This document shows positions 1 through 8,574 of a stretch of DNA of 64,000 nucleotides, one piece after another; position 1 is the stretch's first letter, and every line of letters starts with the position of its first letter. The stretch comes from Sphingobacterium sp. SGR-19 (GTDB taxonomy: Bacteria; Bacteroidota; Bacteroidia; Sphingobacteriales; Sphingobacteriaceae). The position numbers and the translations under genes are program-made. The notes below the pieces were generated by a model. That model did not search any database. It was not told the DNA's origin and saw only the letters and a program-made list of their open reading frames with translations. The DNA lies in assembly GCF_011043555.1 (NCBI RefSeq), contig NZ_JAAKGS010000003.1:310001-374000 (forward strand), given 5' to 3'.

Positions 1-2
1 AA

Positions 3-812
3 TACGTAATCAAAACCAATAGGCTACTCAAAGACGTAGCCACCACGGACCTATTGATTATTCCCCCAACTTTCGGTGACACGATCAAAGGGATCCAAGC
101 CAACGCAGAAGCGATCCCCTATTTTAAAAAACTGTACGAAAAAGGTTCATGTCTCGCCAGTTTATGTATCGGAGCCTTTCTTTTAGCCGAAACTGGATTG
201 CTCAACGGTAAGAAATGTTCCACACACTGGGCGCATGTAAACGAGTTCAGAGAACTATATCCTCATGTGGAAGTCGAAGACGGTGCAATTATTACCGAGC
301 ACGACAATATTTACAGCAGTGGTGGAGCAAGTAGTTTATGGAACCTCATTCTATACCTGGTAGAAAAGTTTTCCGACAGAGAAACGGCCATCATGATCTC
401 CAAATATTTTGCGCTGGATATCGGGCGGGATAGCCAATCCCAATTTGCGATATTCAAAGGACAGCGGAATCATGGCGATGACGCTATCAAAAAAGTGCAA
501 GACTACATTGAAACCCACTATCAGGATAAAATATCCATCGAGATGTTAGCCAATTTAGTCCACATCGGCCGCCGAACTTTTGAAAGACGATTTAAGGAAG
601 CCACCAATAACACCCCCATCGAGTATATCCAGCGAGTACGGATAGAAGCCGCTAAAAATTTCTTTGAAGCGTCCCGAAAGAACGTCAGCGAGATCATGTT
701 CGATGTAGGTTATACCGACACAAAAGCATTTCGAGATACTTTTAAGAAGATTACGGGGCTTACCCCTATTGAGTACAGAAATAAATTTGCGAAGGTAGCT
801 ACCGAAGTGTGA
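3..812 (+). CDS. GlxA-type AraC family transcriptional regulator, 5' end cut by window
   Basis: Transcription factor with an N-terminal DJ-1/PfpI (GATase1-like) sensing domain and a C-terminal AraC helix-turn-helix pair. The reading frame is open to the left edge of the window, so the true start lies upstream. The codons before the TTG at 54 already read as protein (TTDLLIIPPTFGD), so 54 is not the start. Seen: a nucleophile-elbow-like SLCIGAF with Cys, a GGASSLWNLILYLVE segment typical of GlxA-like regulators, and a C-terminal HTH with the conserved DVGYTDTKAFRDTFKKITG and P-EYR end. The stop lies 4 bp before the rtcB start, so the two genes are probably co-transcribed. A role in controlling rtcB is an inference from position. 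Confidence 0.85.
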   Translation, partial: YVIKTNRLLKDVATTDLLIIPPTFGDTIKGIQANAEAIPYFKKLYEKGSCLASLCIGAFLLAETGLLNGKKCSTHWAHVNEFRELYPHVEVEDGAIITEHDNIYSSGGASSLWNLILYLVEKFSDRETAIMISKYFALDIGRDSQSQFAIFKGQRNHGDDAIKKVQDYIETHYQDKISIEMLANLVHIGRRTFERRFKEATNNTPIEYIQRVRIEAAKNFFEASRKNVSEIMFDVGYTDTKAFRDTFKKITGLTPIEYRNKFAKVATEV

Positions 813-816
813 AAAA

Positions 817-2238
817 ATGGAAAATAAAAGAATTAACGGCAACGACTTACTTGCCTTAGGATATAAAGAAAACCACGCGATGGGCGTGGCGTTGAAGATC
901 AACAAGAAAAGACTCGGTTTCAGTCGAGAGCAAATGTTGGCAAAATTCAAGGACGTGCTGGACCGCCCAGAGTCTTATTTAAACGACAAGACCTTTAAAC
1001 CTTTGGCCGAGGTCCTGTTAAATATTGACGCGATCGAAAAAGAAACGATTTCTTTGAACGAAACCCCAGATGAGTATGCTGTATATGGCGAAGACCATAT
1101 CGAAGAAGGAGCCAAGAAGCAGATGGACGTCGCTATGACGTTGCCAGTCACCGTTGCGGGTGCTTTGATGCCCGATGCCCACCAAGGTTACGGCTTACCC
1201 ATTGGTGGTGTGTTAGCGACCAATAACGCCGTTATCCCTTACGGTGTAGGTGTGGACATTGGTTGCCGAATGGCGCTTTCGGTATTTGATTTACCGAGCG
1301 ATTATTTAGACACCAACCGGGAGAACCTAAAGAAAGTGCTCTTGGCCAATACACGTTTTGGAGCAGGCCATGGTTATTTAAAACACGAGCGCGTGGACCA
1401 CCCTGTTTTGGACAACGAGCTGTTTGATACACACGATCTTATCCGATCGTTGAAAGACAAAGCATGGACGCAGCTAGGTTCTTCGGGTGGAGGGAATCAC
1501 TTTGTGGAGTTTGGCGTGATAGACTTTACCGAGGCAGATGAAAACCTAGGTGTAGCGCGTGGGAAATATCTAGCACTATTAACGCATTCCGGTTCGCGTG
1601 GACTAGGTGCAACCATTGCGGGTCATTATACCAAACTCGCCAAGGATATCTGTAAGCTACCTTACGCGGCCCAAAATCTGGCTTATCTGGATCTAAATAC
1701 TGCTGAAGGACAGGAATATTGGTTAGCCATGAATCTAGCCGGCGATTATGCCTCGGCCTGCCATGAGGTTATCCACGATAAGATCAAAACAGCATTGGGT
1801 GCCGAATTGCTGGCCAAGGTCGAGAACCACCACAATTTTGCATGGAAAGAGCAGTTTGAAGGAGAAGAAGTGATCGTTCATCGTAAAGGTGCCACCCCGG
1901 CAAGTAAAGATACAATGGGTATCATTCCGGGTTCAATGGCTACCCCAGGTTTTTTGGTTCGCGGCAAAGGCAAAGAAACCGCCATCAACTCCGCCTCGCA
2001 CGGCGCAGGGCGGTTGATGAGTCGTACACAAGCCATCAAAACATTAGCGGCCGCCGATTTAAAGACCATGCTAGAGCACCACGGTATTTCGCTATTGGGC
2101 GCCGGAATGGACGAAGCGCCTATGGCATACAAAGACATCTATACCGTAATGGCCGCTCAATCCGATCTGGTCGATATTGTAGCTAAATTCTCCCCAAAGG
2201 TAGTCCGTATGGCAGACGATGGATCTAGGGAGGATTAA
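817..2238 (+). CDS. rtcB: RtcB family RNA ligase
   Basis: RNA-splicing ligase of the RtcB family, which joins 2',3'-cyclic phosphate or 3'-phosphate RNA ends to 5'-OH ends using GTP and Mn2+. At 473 residues the length is normal. The signature MPDAHQGYGLPIGG is at residues 118-131 and the metal-binding Cys is in GVDIGC (C150). SSGGGNHFVEFG, the HSGSRGLG loop, HRKGATPA and the ASHGAGR motif with the guanylylated His are all present, so the active site looks complete. The ATG at 817 follows the AraC-type stop by 4 bp. This arrangement suggests a regulated RNA-repair gene, here paired with a GlxA-type regulator instead of the RtcR known from enterobacteria. No RtcA cyclase is present nearby. Confidence 0.93.
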   Translation: MENKRINGNDLLALGYKENHAMGVALKINKKRLGFSREQMLAKFKDVLDRPESYLNDKTFKPLAEVLLNIDAIEKETISLNETPDEYAVYGEDHIEEGAKKQMDVAMTLPVTVAGALMPDAHQGYGLPIGGVLATNNAVIPYGVGVDIGCRMALSVFDLPSDYLDTNRENLKKVLLANTRFGAGHGYLKHERVDHPVLDNELFDTHDLIRSLKDKAWTQLGSSGGGNHFVEFGVIDFTEADENLGVARGKYLALLTHSGSRGLGATIAGHYTKLAKDICKLPYAAQNLAYLDLNTAEGQEYWLAMNLAGDYASACHEVIHDKIKTALGAELLAKVENHHNFAWKEQFEGEEVIVHRKGATPASKDTMGIIPGSMATPGFLVRGKGKETAINSASHGAGRLMSRTQAIKTLAAADLKTMLEHHGISLLGAGMDEAPMAYKDIYTVMAAQSDLVDIVAKFSPKVVRMADDGSRED

Positions 2239-2254
2239 AGATGCTGACGGGGCT

Positions 2255-2488
2255 TTAAAACAGCAGTAAACTTCTGACATAGTTTACTGCAAGCCTTTGT
2301 GCGTGTTCGGTCATATCACTCTCCATTAGCGTTCCTTCTTCTATCTCCGAATCGCATTTTTCACCATATGTCGGGCTATCGGTATTGGTTTCGTTTGTCG
2401 CGACCCGTTCAGCCGGCAGGTTTATCATCCCAGAGCCGGCTTGTTGCAAGTAAGTTTGCTGTTCTGATCTATTCTGTTTGTCTATCAT
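2255..2488 (-). CDS. Possible small hypothetical protein (77 aa)
   Basis: An open frame of 77 codons lies between rtcB and the iron-uptake pair, reading in the same direction as the latter. The translation is hydrophilic (many E, T, N, S) and ends in RSLLLF. I recognise no family. Doubts: its last codons run through the stem-loop after rtcB, and it is separated from the PepSY gene stop by about 80 bp. It may be a chance frame. The region 2239-2569 otherwise holds only that stem-loop. Confidence 0.3.
   Translation of the reverse strand: MIDKQNRSEQQTYLQQAGSGMINLPAERVATNETNTDSPTYGEKCDSEIEEGTLMESDMTEHAQRLAVNYVRSLLLF
2263..2290 (+). terminator. Stem-loop after rtcB
   Basis: A perfect 10-bp stem (GCAGTAAACT pairing with AGTTTACTGC) with an 8-nt loop begins 25 bp after the rtcB stop. 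No long T tract follows, so it could be a weak or bidirectional terminator, or an RNA 3'-end stabiliser. Confidence 0.55.
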
Positions 2489-2569
2489 ACCTTTTTATAA
2501 TTTGTTCAAAAACAAAAATAAATAGATGGATGACAACAGCATGTCAGTAGCTAGCTCATCATTGCCCCA

Positions 2570-3706
2570 TTATGAACATTTTTTTTCCGTCGATTGGGCA
2601 CGACGTTTTTTCTTCTTTCCCCATTTCCGGTTGTACCATATCAAAAAACCCGTTAAAGGAAGACTTGCGCAAAACATCGAACAGATGAAAGCAAAAATTT
2701 TGCTAGGCAATCCCATGAAAGAGCCGACGTGGAGATCGAAATTCAAGGCACGAATCTTATCCGCAGTATTTAGGTCGTTGGTACCATAAGAATACAACAA
2801 CTGAGCCGTTTGCCTATCATAATATGACCACTCGAAGTGGTACGTTCTGCCTTTTAGCATCCGGATCTGAAAATCATAAGGAGCGTCTACCTTTTCCCGA
2901 ACACGCATCGACACCATATCTGCCTTCGGATAGCGTCGCAACACATCAGCAAACGCACTATCCAAAGCCCCCATGTGGGAACCTTCCGTTGGCGATGACT
3001 TAGGAATTTCCCACGCCGTGCGATGCTGTCCTCCACTAAAACTATACGTGAAAGCTTGGTCAAACCAAGAAAAGGAATAAACTAAACCCGTCATGGCCAG
3101 CACTAAGGCAGGGATTAACATATAAAATCCCCAAACGTTATGTAGATCGTAATTCAATCTTTTAAAAGAAGCCTTCCATTTAACCGTAAATGACCTTTTC
3201 ATGTGCTTTCGATTCCATTTTTTAGGCCACCAGAGTACAAGTCCACTTAGGCAAAGCAATAAAAAGACGAGGATAGAATATGCCACTATGGGTTGTCCGA
3301 TTTCCTTCCCTAAGAGCAGGTTTCGGTGCAGTTCGAGCACAACGCGAAAGAACTCCTTGTTTTGGTCTTCCACATAGACAACTTCCGCGGTGTAAGGGTT
3401 GACATACACCCTATATTTTGTTCCCGCCCGAAATACCCACGTGCGGCCGGGAGCAGGCTGTATATCAGTTCGGGCAATCTCGTATGAAAGCGGTACGGCA
3501 GCTTGCGCCTGCGCAATCATGACCGAAAGCGGTTGGTATGGAATATTTTCTATCTGTACATAGCATCTATCACGATATGCTATCTCTCTTATTTCATCAA
3601 TAAATACGTAGAGACAGCCCGTTATACTGACAATAAAAGTGATTAGGCCTGTTATTAAACCTAACCACAAATGTAACCATCCATTTAGCTTCTTCAATAA
3701 GCGCAT
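2570..3706 (-). CDS. PepSY-associated TM helix protein (PiuB-like)
   Basis: Inner-membrane protein of the PepSY-TM / iron-regulated family, commonly found beside siderophore receptors and thought to reduce or handle ferric-siderophores. At 378 residues it has an N-terminal membrane helix (LHLWLGLITGLITFIVSITG), two central helices including the LVLWWPKKW segment, and a fourth helix before the KWGKKKKRR basic tail. The region between helices contains the PepSY-like VYVNPYTAEVVYVED stretch. The start overlaps the receptor stop by one base (TGATG), indicating translational coupling with the upstream TonB receptor. The exact reaction is not established for this family. Confidence 0.88.
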   Translation of the reverse strand: MRLLKKLNGWLHLWLGLITGLITFIVSITGCLYVFIDEIREIAYRDRCYVQIENIPYQPLSVMIAQAQAAVPLSYEIARTDIQPAPGRTWVFRAGTKYRVYVNPYTAEVVYVEDQNKEFFRVVLELHRNLLLGKEIGQPIVAYSILVFLLLCLSGLVLWWPKKWNRKHMKRSFTVKWKASFKRLNYDLHNVWGFYMLIPALVLAMTGLVYSFSWFDQAFTYSFSGGQHRTAWEIPKSSPTEGSHMGALDSAFADVLRRYPKADMVSMRVREKVDAPYDFQIRMLKGRTYHFEWSYYDRQTAQLLYSYGTNDLNTADKIRALNFDLHVGSFMGLPSKIFAFICSMFCASLPLTGFLIWYNRKWGKKKKRRAQSTEKKCS

Positions 3707-5883
3707 CAGTACGTATAGGTCAGGTTTAAACTTGCGCGGGCGCCATTACCCATCGTGTACCGAAGATTGTCTGCACTATATTGACTATAAAATGGGTAAA
3801 ACGATTTGTTGAAGATGTTTTCAACTCCGAAACCTACACGCACCGCTTTATGCAATTGATAGGAGCCGCTTAGGTTAAAAATACTGACCGATTTAACCGG
3901 ACCAGTTCCAACCCTATAGCGACCATCCTCCTGCGGATCAAAACGATCCCTGCTTCCGGTGTACACCCAAAAAAGCTGCAGGTCCAGCTGATCCGTTGCA
4001 CGGTACCTTGCGTATGCCGTTGCCTTCGGCGGTGCAATACGTGCAAATCCCAGATATTCTTTGGTGCCGTCTTCTTTTTCTGCTTTACCTTCCACATAAG
4101 CATAAGTGGCGCCTAGCCCAAGCGATGCCGCCAGTTGTGCGTCAAGCGTCAGTTCATAGCCATGGACTTTCTCGGGATTACGCTGCGGCAATAGCGTACC
4201 ACTCTCGTTGGCCACCAAATTTGCTCCCAATTTCGACGTACTGATATAATAAGCCGCCGTTAGGTTAAAAATTGAAAAGCGGCTGCTAAACCCAGCCTCA
4301 TAATTATTCGTGATGATTGGATCCGTCTGCAGGAGTGCCATATCCTGAACCGTTGCAGCCCTTAATATGCGCCCTAACTCATTCAGGCCAAACGCTTGAG
4401 AGAAACTGACAAAAGGATTAAAATATTCGTACTTATTATAACGAAGTCCTGCGTTAAACATCGCACTTTTATAATTAATCCGTCCACCTTTAACAGCTAC
4501 TACTCCCCCGCCATCGGCATCTTTAGGGAGCGTTTGATAATCTTTTACATCTACCTGTGCATTCTCATAGCGGATGCCCCCTTTGAATATCAGGTGGTCA
4601 AACATATCTATCTTTAGCTGAGCGTACGGCGCAATATTGGTCATATCCATATTTGGTATATAAACACGGCCATCTAGCAGTGGCTGGTAGGTGTCATCCT
4701 CCAGCAGGTCCATTCCATAGGCTACCGTACCCTTTATCCGTCCGTTACCGAAAGGAGTAAGTAAATTCAGGCGCAAACCTTTCTTTTTGGAACTGATCTG
4801 CGTCTGTCCCGGCCCGTACCATCCATTTGCCTTGGCTACATAGCGGTTCGTAGAGAGGAATTGGTGAAAATACCCCGTTAAATCCATCTCGGTGTGGAAT
4901 GGCAGATCACGCAGCGTATACGTGGCAAACACGTTATGATTTTGTGGAGTTCCAGCAGGTGCACCCGGATCTTCACCCTTTACTCCTATAGCCGGACGTT
5001 CACCATATACACCGGGTTCCACCACATAGTCACTGTTCTGCAAACTCTTGAAAAAGCTATACGCCACGGTAAGTTCGCTCCGTTTGTTAAATCGATATTG
5101 GCCTTTTGCGAACGTGTTCAGCGCGTAGGATTGTCCCAGCCCATCTTCCTGTCCAAGGACACTTCCATCGGCAGCTTTCAACAAGCCAGTGTAATTATAG
5201 GTTGCACTCGCCACATACGAAAATTTGTCGAGCGTCCCGCTGAAAGATTGCGACAGCCTGTACCCGACTGAATTGTTAAGCGATCCCGGATGACCATTTA
5301 ATCCTAAAAAGGTCTGTCCCGCAATGCGTTTATCCGCATCGGGCTTCTTAGTAATATAGTTTATAATACCACCTCCCGATCCGTTACCATAAATTGATGT
5401 TGCACCCTTGATAACCTCCACACGTTCAATAATGGCCGGGTCGAGCGAACGGATATCCCGGTTGCCGTTCATCAGCGGCGTAGATTGCGGTATCCCATCT
5501 ATCAATACCAACACGCTACGGCCACGCAAAGTCTGCCCCGAGTTAGTCGCCTTGTTGGTAGACGGTCCTAAGCCCGGCACTGTAAATGCCAAAATTTCGC
5601 TGATGGACGGGTTAATATTGATTTGCTGTTCGATCTGTTCCTTTCCCAGTATCGTCACAGAAGATGGCACTTCATCGATCCGCTCGGGCATACGGCTGGC
5701 TGTCACCAAGACTTCTTGAAGTTTTTCATTTTTAACCGAATCAGCTGTACGGTTCTGCTTTGTGTTCAACGTAGTGGTCGTTTGGTCCACTGGCCCCTGT
5801 TGCGCTGAAGACGCTTTAGGCAATATCTCCAAAAATAGTAAATGGCACAAGAAGAGAAATGCCCCGGTCGTAATCTTTCGCAT
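3706..5883 (-). CDS. TonB-dependent siderophore receptor
   Basis: Outer-membrane receptor importing a ferric-siderophore with TonB energy. At 725 residues it has a signal peptide ending near KASSAQQ, a TonB-box-like LQEVLVTASRMPERIDEVP segment, a plug domain (SVTILGKEQIEQQ, then LRGRSVLVLIDGIPQS and ERVEVIKGATSIYGNGSGGGIINYITK) and a 22-strand type barrel ending in a C-terminal aromatic (LNLTYTY). No N-terminal STN or carboxypeptidase-like domain is visible, so it belongs to the direct siderophore receptor class and not to SusC. It is the first gene of a two-gene unit with the PepSY protein. A good Bacteroidota promoter lies upstream. The ligand cannot be deduced. Confidence 0.92.
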   Translation of the reverse strand: MRKITTGAFLFLCHLLFLEILPKASSAQQGPVDQTTTTLNTKQNRTADSVKNEKLQEVLVTASRMPERIDEVPSSVTILGKEQIEQQININPSISEILAFTVPGLGPSTNKATNSGQTLRGRSVLVLIDGIPQSTPLMNGNRDIRSLDPAIIERVEVIKGATSIYGNGSGGGIINYITKKPDADKRIAGQTFLGLNGHPGSLNNSVGYRLSQSFSGTLDKFSYVASATYNYTGLLKAADGSVLGQEDGLGQSYALNTFAKGQYRFNKRSELTVAYSFFKSLQNSDYVVEPGVYGERPAIGVKGEDPGAPAGTPQNHNVFATYTLRDLPFHTEMDLTGYFHQFLSTNRYVAKANGWYGPGQTQISSKKKGLRLNLLTPFGNGRIKGTVAYGMDLLEDDTYQPLLDGRVYIPNMDMTNIAPYAQLKIDMFDHLIFKGGIRYENAQVDVKDYQTLPKDADGGGVVAVKGGRINYKSAMFNAGLRYNKYEYFNPFVSFSQAFGLNELGRILRAATVQDMALLQTDPIITNNYEAGFSSRFSIFNLTAAYYISTSKLGANLVANESGTLLPQRNPEKVHGYELTLDAQLAASLGLGATYAYVEGKAEKEDGTKEYLGFARIAPPKATAYARYRATDQLDLQLFWVYTGSRDRFDPQEDGRYRVGTGPVKSVSIFNLSGSYQLHKAVRVGFGVENIFNKSFYPFYSQYSADNLRYTMGNGARASLNLTYTY

Positions 5884-5961
5884 ATTATTTTTTAACGGTT
5901 GTAGTTCCTTATGTCACGTCGTCGGATCCGACTGCCGGCTTCCATACAGACAAATCGACGA

Positions 5962-5993
5962 CAAATCTATATTTTGTTTAGAACTAATCCAAA
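5962..5993 (-). promoter_or_regulatory. Bacteroidota-type promoter of the siderophore receptor
   Basis: On the minus strand, TTTG (5993-5990) is followed after 20 nt by TAGATTTG (5969-5962). This matches the TTTG / TAnnTTTG -33/-7 consensus of Bacteroidota primary sigma factors. It lies about 80 bp before the ATG at 5883. No clear Fur box was seen. Confidence 0.65.
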
Positions 5994-6115
5994 TAATAAT
6001 TACAATAATACCGAATTGTAAATATTGTCGGGTTCGACTACAACTATCCCGTATTGAGATACAAACCGACTGTTTATTAGAATGATCTTTGTCTTGTCAT
6101 CAAAAAAGAAGAACA

Positions 6116-6871
6116 ATGAGTAAAATAGCATTCGTAACAGGCGGAAGCCGCGGCTTAGGAAAAGACATGGCATTGCGCATTGCCGAAAAAGGCTTAGACG
6201 TCGTACTAACGTATAAAAGTAACAAAGAAGAAGCCACCAAAGTAGTTGAAGCCATTGAAGCAAAAGGCCAGCGGGCCTTTGCCATACAACTGGACACTTC
6301 AAAAACAGACATCTTTGATTCCGTCATTGCGGAGGTTCGAACCAGCCTAAAAGAAAAACGCGGACAAGAAACAATTGATTTTTTAGTCAACAATGCAGGC
6401 ATCGGGGTTGTTAACCCTATTACAGAAACCACAGAAGAGCAGTTCGATACCCTCTCGGCTATCCATCTAAAAGGCGTATTCTTCTTAACACAAAAACTCA
6501 TTCCGCTACTTAACCCGGGCGGAGGAATCATCAATATCTCTTCCGGGTTGACCAGATTCAGCATGCCTGGCTATGCCGCCTATGCCATGATGAAGGGCGG
6601 TATCGAAGTTTTCTCCCGCTACTTGGCAAAAGAACTGGGCAGCAAAGGCATCCGGGCGAACACTATCGCTCCCGGCGCCATAGAAACAGACTTTGGTGGT
6701 GGCGCTGTTCGTGACAATGAGCAATTCAATCAGGCCGTTGCTTCGGTCACGGCGTTAGGTCGTGCAGGTTTACCCGAAGACATCGGCAGCGTGGTGGCGT
6801 TTTTATGTACGGAAGATGCCCGCTGGATCAACGCACAGCGTATCGAAGTTTCAGGAGGCATGAACATTTAA
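6116..6871 (+). CDS. SDR family oxidoreductase
   Basis: Short-chain dehydrogenase/reductase of the classical type, NAD(P)-dependent, 251 residues. The cofactor motif TGGSRGLG is at residues 8-15, NNAGIG is the NNAG motif, followed by the catalytic Ser in NISSG and the YAAYAMMKGG (YxxxK) pair. The C-terminal VSGGMNI is typical. The ATG at 6116 is chosen over an in-frame TTG-like start at 6089 because the Rossmann strand begins right after it. It is followed by a stem-loop and a gene for an AraC regulator in the same direction. The substrate is unknown. Confidence 0.9.
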   Translation: MSKIAFVTGGSRGLGKDMALRIAEKGLDVVLTYKSNKEEATKVVEAIEAKGQRAFAIQLDTSKTDIFDSVIAEVRTSLKEKRGQETIDFLVNNAGIGVVNPITETTEEQFDTLSAIHLKGVFFLTQKLIPLLNPGGGIINISSGLTRFSMPGYAAYAMMKGGIEVFSRYLAKELGSKGIRANTIAPGAIETDFGGGAVRDNEQFNQAVASVTALGRAGLPEDIGSVVAFLCTEDARWINAQRIEVSGGMNI

Positions 6872-6884
6872 CAAAAAATGTAAA

Positions 6885-6919
6885 AAGAAAAGTAGAAGTT
6901 TGTATCTTCTACTTTTCTT
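6885..6919 (+). terminator. Strong stem-loop terminator between SDR and AraC genes
   Basis: A perfect 14-bp inverted repeat (AAGAAAAGTAGAAG / CTTCTACTTTTCTT) with a 7-nt loop begins 14 bp after the SDR stop. The right arm is T-rich. It would separate most SDR transcripts from the downstream AraC gene. Confidence 0.7.
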
Positions 6920-6934
6920 AATGGAACAGCGCAT

Positions 6935-7879
6935 ATGAACGAATTAATCCGAATCGATACGATTACTGAATTTCACCGGTTGAACGGCATACCGCTTCCT
7001 GATCACCCACTCATCAGCGTAGTGAACTACGGAGACCTTCTCAAGACCGAGGGACGTTTTCAATACTTAAAATCGTTTTATAGCATTGCCCTGAAAAAAG
7101 ACGTCGTCGGGAAATACCGTTACGGGCAGCAATCCTATGATTTTGACGAAGGCTTAATGACGTTTTTTGCTCCGCAGCAAGTACTCCAAGTCCTGTATAC
7201 CGAGGACGACGTAAACCGCTCTCCTTCGGGGTATATCTTATTGATTCATCCTGATTTTCTGTGGAACACGAGTCTTGCGGAGAAGATGAAGCGATACGCG
7301 TTCTTCGGATACGAGGTCCATGAAGCCCTTTTCTTATCTGAAAAGGAAGAAAAGATTATCCTAGAAATATTCGGACAAATCCAGCAGGAATATTCAGGCA
7401 ATATGGATGATTTCAGTAAGAACATCATTATTTCCCAAATCGAATTGCTGCTTAACTATTCCGAGCGTTTCTATAAACGGCAGTTCCTCACCAGAGACCA
7501 AAGCAATCACGAAATCCTAACCCGGTTCGAAAAGGCATTAGATCGTTATTTTAAAAGCGACGCATTGCTGGACAAAGGCCTACCTACCGTACAATACCTG
7601 AGCAATGAACTACATATCTCGTCGGATTATCTGAGCAGTACACTAAAACACCTTACCGGTCAGAATACCCGGCAACATATCCAGCATAAAGTTATCGAGC
7701 GAGCGAAAGAGAAACTATCGAATACACCGCTTTCGGTTAGTGAAATTGCCTACCAGCTTGGTTTTGAACACTCGCAGTCGTTCAGCAAACTATTCAAACA
7801 AAAAACAAATCAGACACCTTTGGAGTTTCGCAAAAGCTTTGATTTGAATTCATCTCCGAATAATGATATTTGGCAGTAA
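6935..7879 (+). CDS. AraC family transcriptional regulator
   Basis: DNA-binding regulator of 314 residues. The N-terminal half begins with a motif shared with two other regulators in this window (TITEFHRLNGIPLPDHPLIS), followed by a cupin-like sensing region. The C-terminal AraC HTH spans roughly residues 205-305, with VSEIAYQLGFEHSQSFSKLFKQK and the P-EFRKSF end. It sits downstream of an SDR gene. The same SDR plus AraC combination recurs at 31.6-33.4 kb and 33.5-35.3 kb, so it probably regulates an SDR gene. It is clearly paralogous to those two regulators. Confidence 0.9.
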   Translation: MNELIRIDTITEFHRLNGIPLPDHPLISVVNYGDLLKTEGRFQYLKSFYSIALKKDVVGKYRYGQQSYDFDEGLMTFFAPQQVLQVLYTEDDVNRSPSGYILLIHPDFLWNTSLAEKMKRYAFFGYEVHEALFLSEKEEKIILEIFGQIQQEYSGNMDDFSKNIIISQIELLLNYSERFYKRQFLTRDQSNHEILTRFEKALDRYFKSDALLDKGLPTVQYLSNELHISSDYLSSTLKHLTGQNTRQHIQHKVIERAKEKLSNTPLSVSEIAYQLGFEHSQSFSKLFKQKTNQTPLEFRKSFDLNSSPNNDIWQ

Positions 7880-7912
7880 TTTTGATTGACCTTTCCGTGT
7901 AATTAACAAACA

Positions 7913-8431
7913 ATGATAAAAAGCACCTTAAAACCTGCTGTTGTATTAGCTATCTTGGGACTGACGATACAATGCAAATCCGTAAATACCGCGAACAGCA
8001 ATAAAGTAGGAAATGATTCTACATTATATGCCACTTTAACTGGCGAAGAAAATTATGCACTTCACGGTGCCATCACAATTAAATTCAACGTCACCAACCC
8101 TACCGACGACACCTTGAAATTCACCCAATACCATACGCCATTTGAAGGCATGATGAGTAAATTTCTTAATGTTACAGACCAAGCGGAAAATGACATCGCG
8201 TACATAGGCGCGATGACTCGCCGGGTGATGCCACCACCCGCAGAGACCTACCATGCCGTGGCGCCGGGTGAAACGAAATCCGTAAGCTTTGACCTGAAAC
8301 ACGGATATAAAATAGAAAAAGCTGGTTCCTACACCTTACAATATATAGGAGAAAATATCAGCGGCGTAGCCAACAGTGAGCCTATCGTTATTACCATTTC
8401 AGAAGACCAGGTCAGCACGACTCCGCATTAA
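7913..8431 (+). CDS. Small secreted/lipoprotein-like protein resembling the M35 protease N-terminal Ig-like domain
   Basis: At 172 residues it has an N-terminal hydrophobic segment (AVVLAILGLTIQC) that ends in Cys and may be a non-canonical lipobox. The body (FNVTNPTDDTLKFTQYHTPFEG, later YIGAMTRR, then VAPGETKSVSFDL and AGSYTLQY) matches the beta-sandwich domain that precedes the catalytic domain in M35 deuterolysin-type proteases. The HExxH protease domain itself is absent, so this is a stand-alone version. It may act as a periplasmic or surface binding or inhibitor-like domain. This recognition is from memory of the family, not a search. A 43-codon gene follows 11 bp downstream. Confidence 0.75.
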   Translation: MIKSTLKPAVVLAILGLTIQCKSVNTANSNKVGNDSTLYATLTGEENYALHGAITIKFNVTNPTDDTLKFTQYHTPFEGMMSKFLNVTDQAENDIAYIGAMTRRVMPPPAETYHAVAPGETKSVSFDLKHGYKIEKAGSYTLQYIGENISGVANSEPIVITISEDQVSTTPH

Positions 8432-8442
8432 AATACAGCAAT

Positions 8443-8574
8443 ATGAACAAATTTCTCCAGAAACTAACGGCAGACGATCAATTCATCATGGAGAGTCACC
8501 CTACAGATGTCAGCGCAGACATAACAGAGGAAGAAGCTATGTTACGAAATTTTCCTGCACCATCTGGTGGTTGA
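8443..8574 (+). CDS. Putative 43-aa peptide ending in Gly-Gly
   Basis: A short frame begins 11 bp after the M35-N-like gene and probably shares its transcript. The product is acidic and leader-like: it begins MNKFLQKLTADDQFIMES, contains DITEEEAMLRNF and ends PAPSGG at its C-terminus. It has no membrane segment. The last 38 bp overlap the 3' end of the convergent oxidoreductase gene. It could be a peptide natural-product precursor remnant, a small regulatory protein, or a chance frame. Its composition, spacing and start codon favour a real gene. I recognise no family. Confidence 0.5.
   Translation: MNKFLQKLTADDQFIMESHPTDVSADITEEEAMLRNFPAPSGG

Noticed and set aside
555..950. Minus-strand 131-codon frame
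   Set aside because: Antisense to the regulator and rtcB, which both have clear family motifs.
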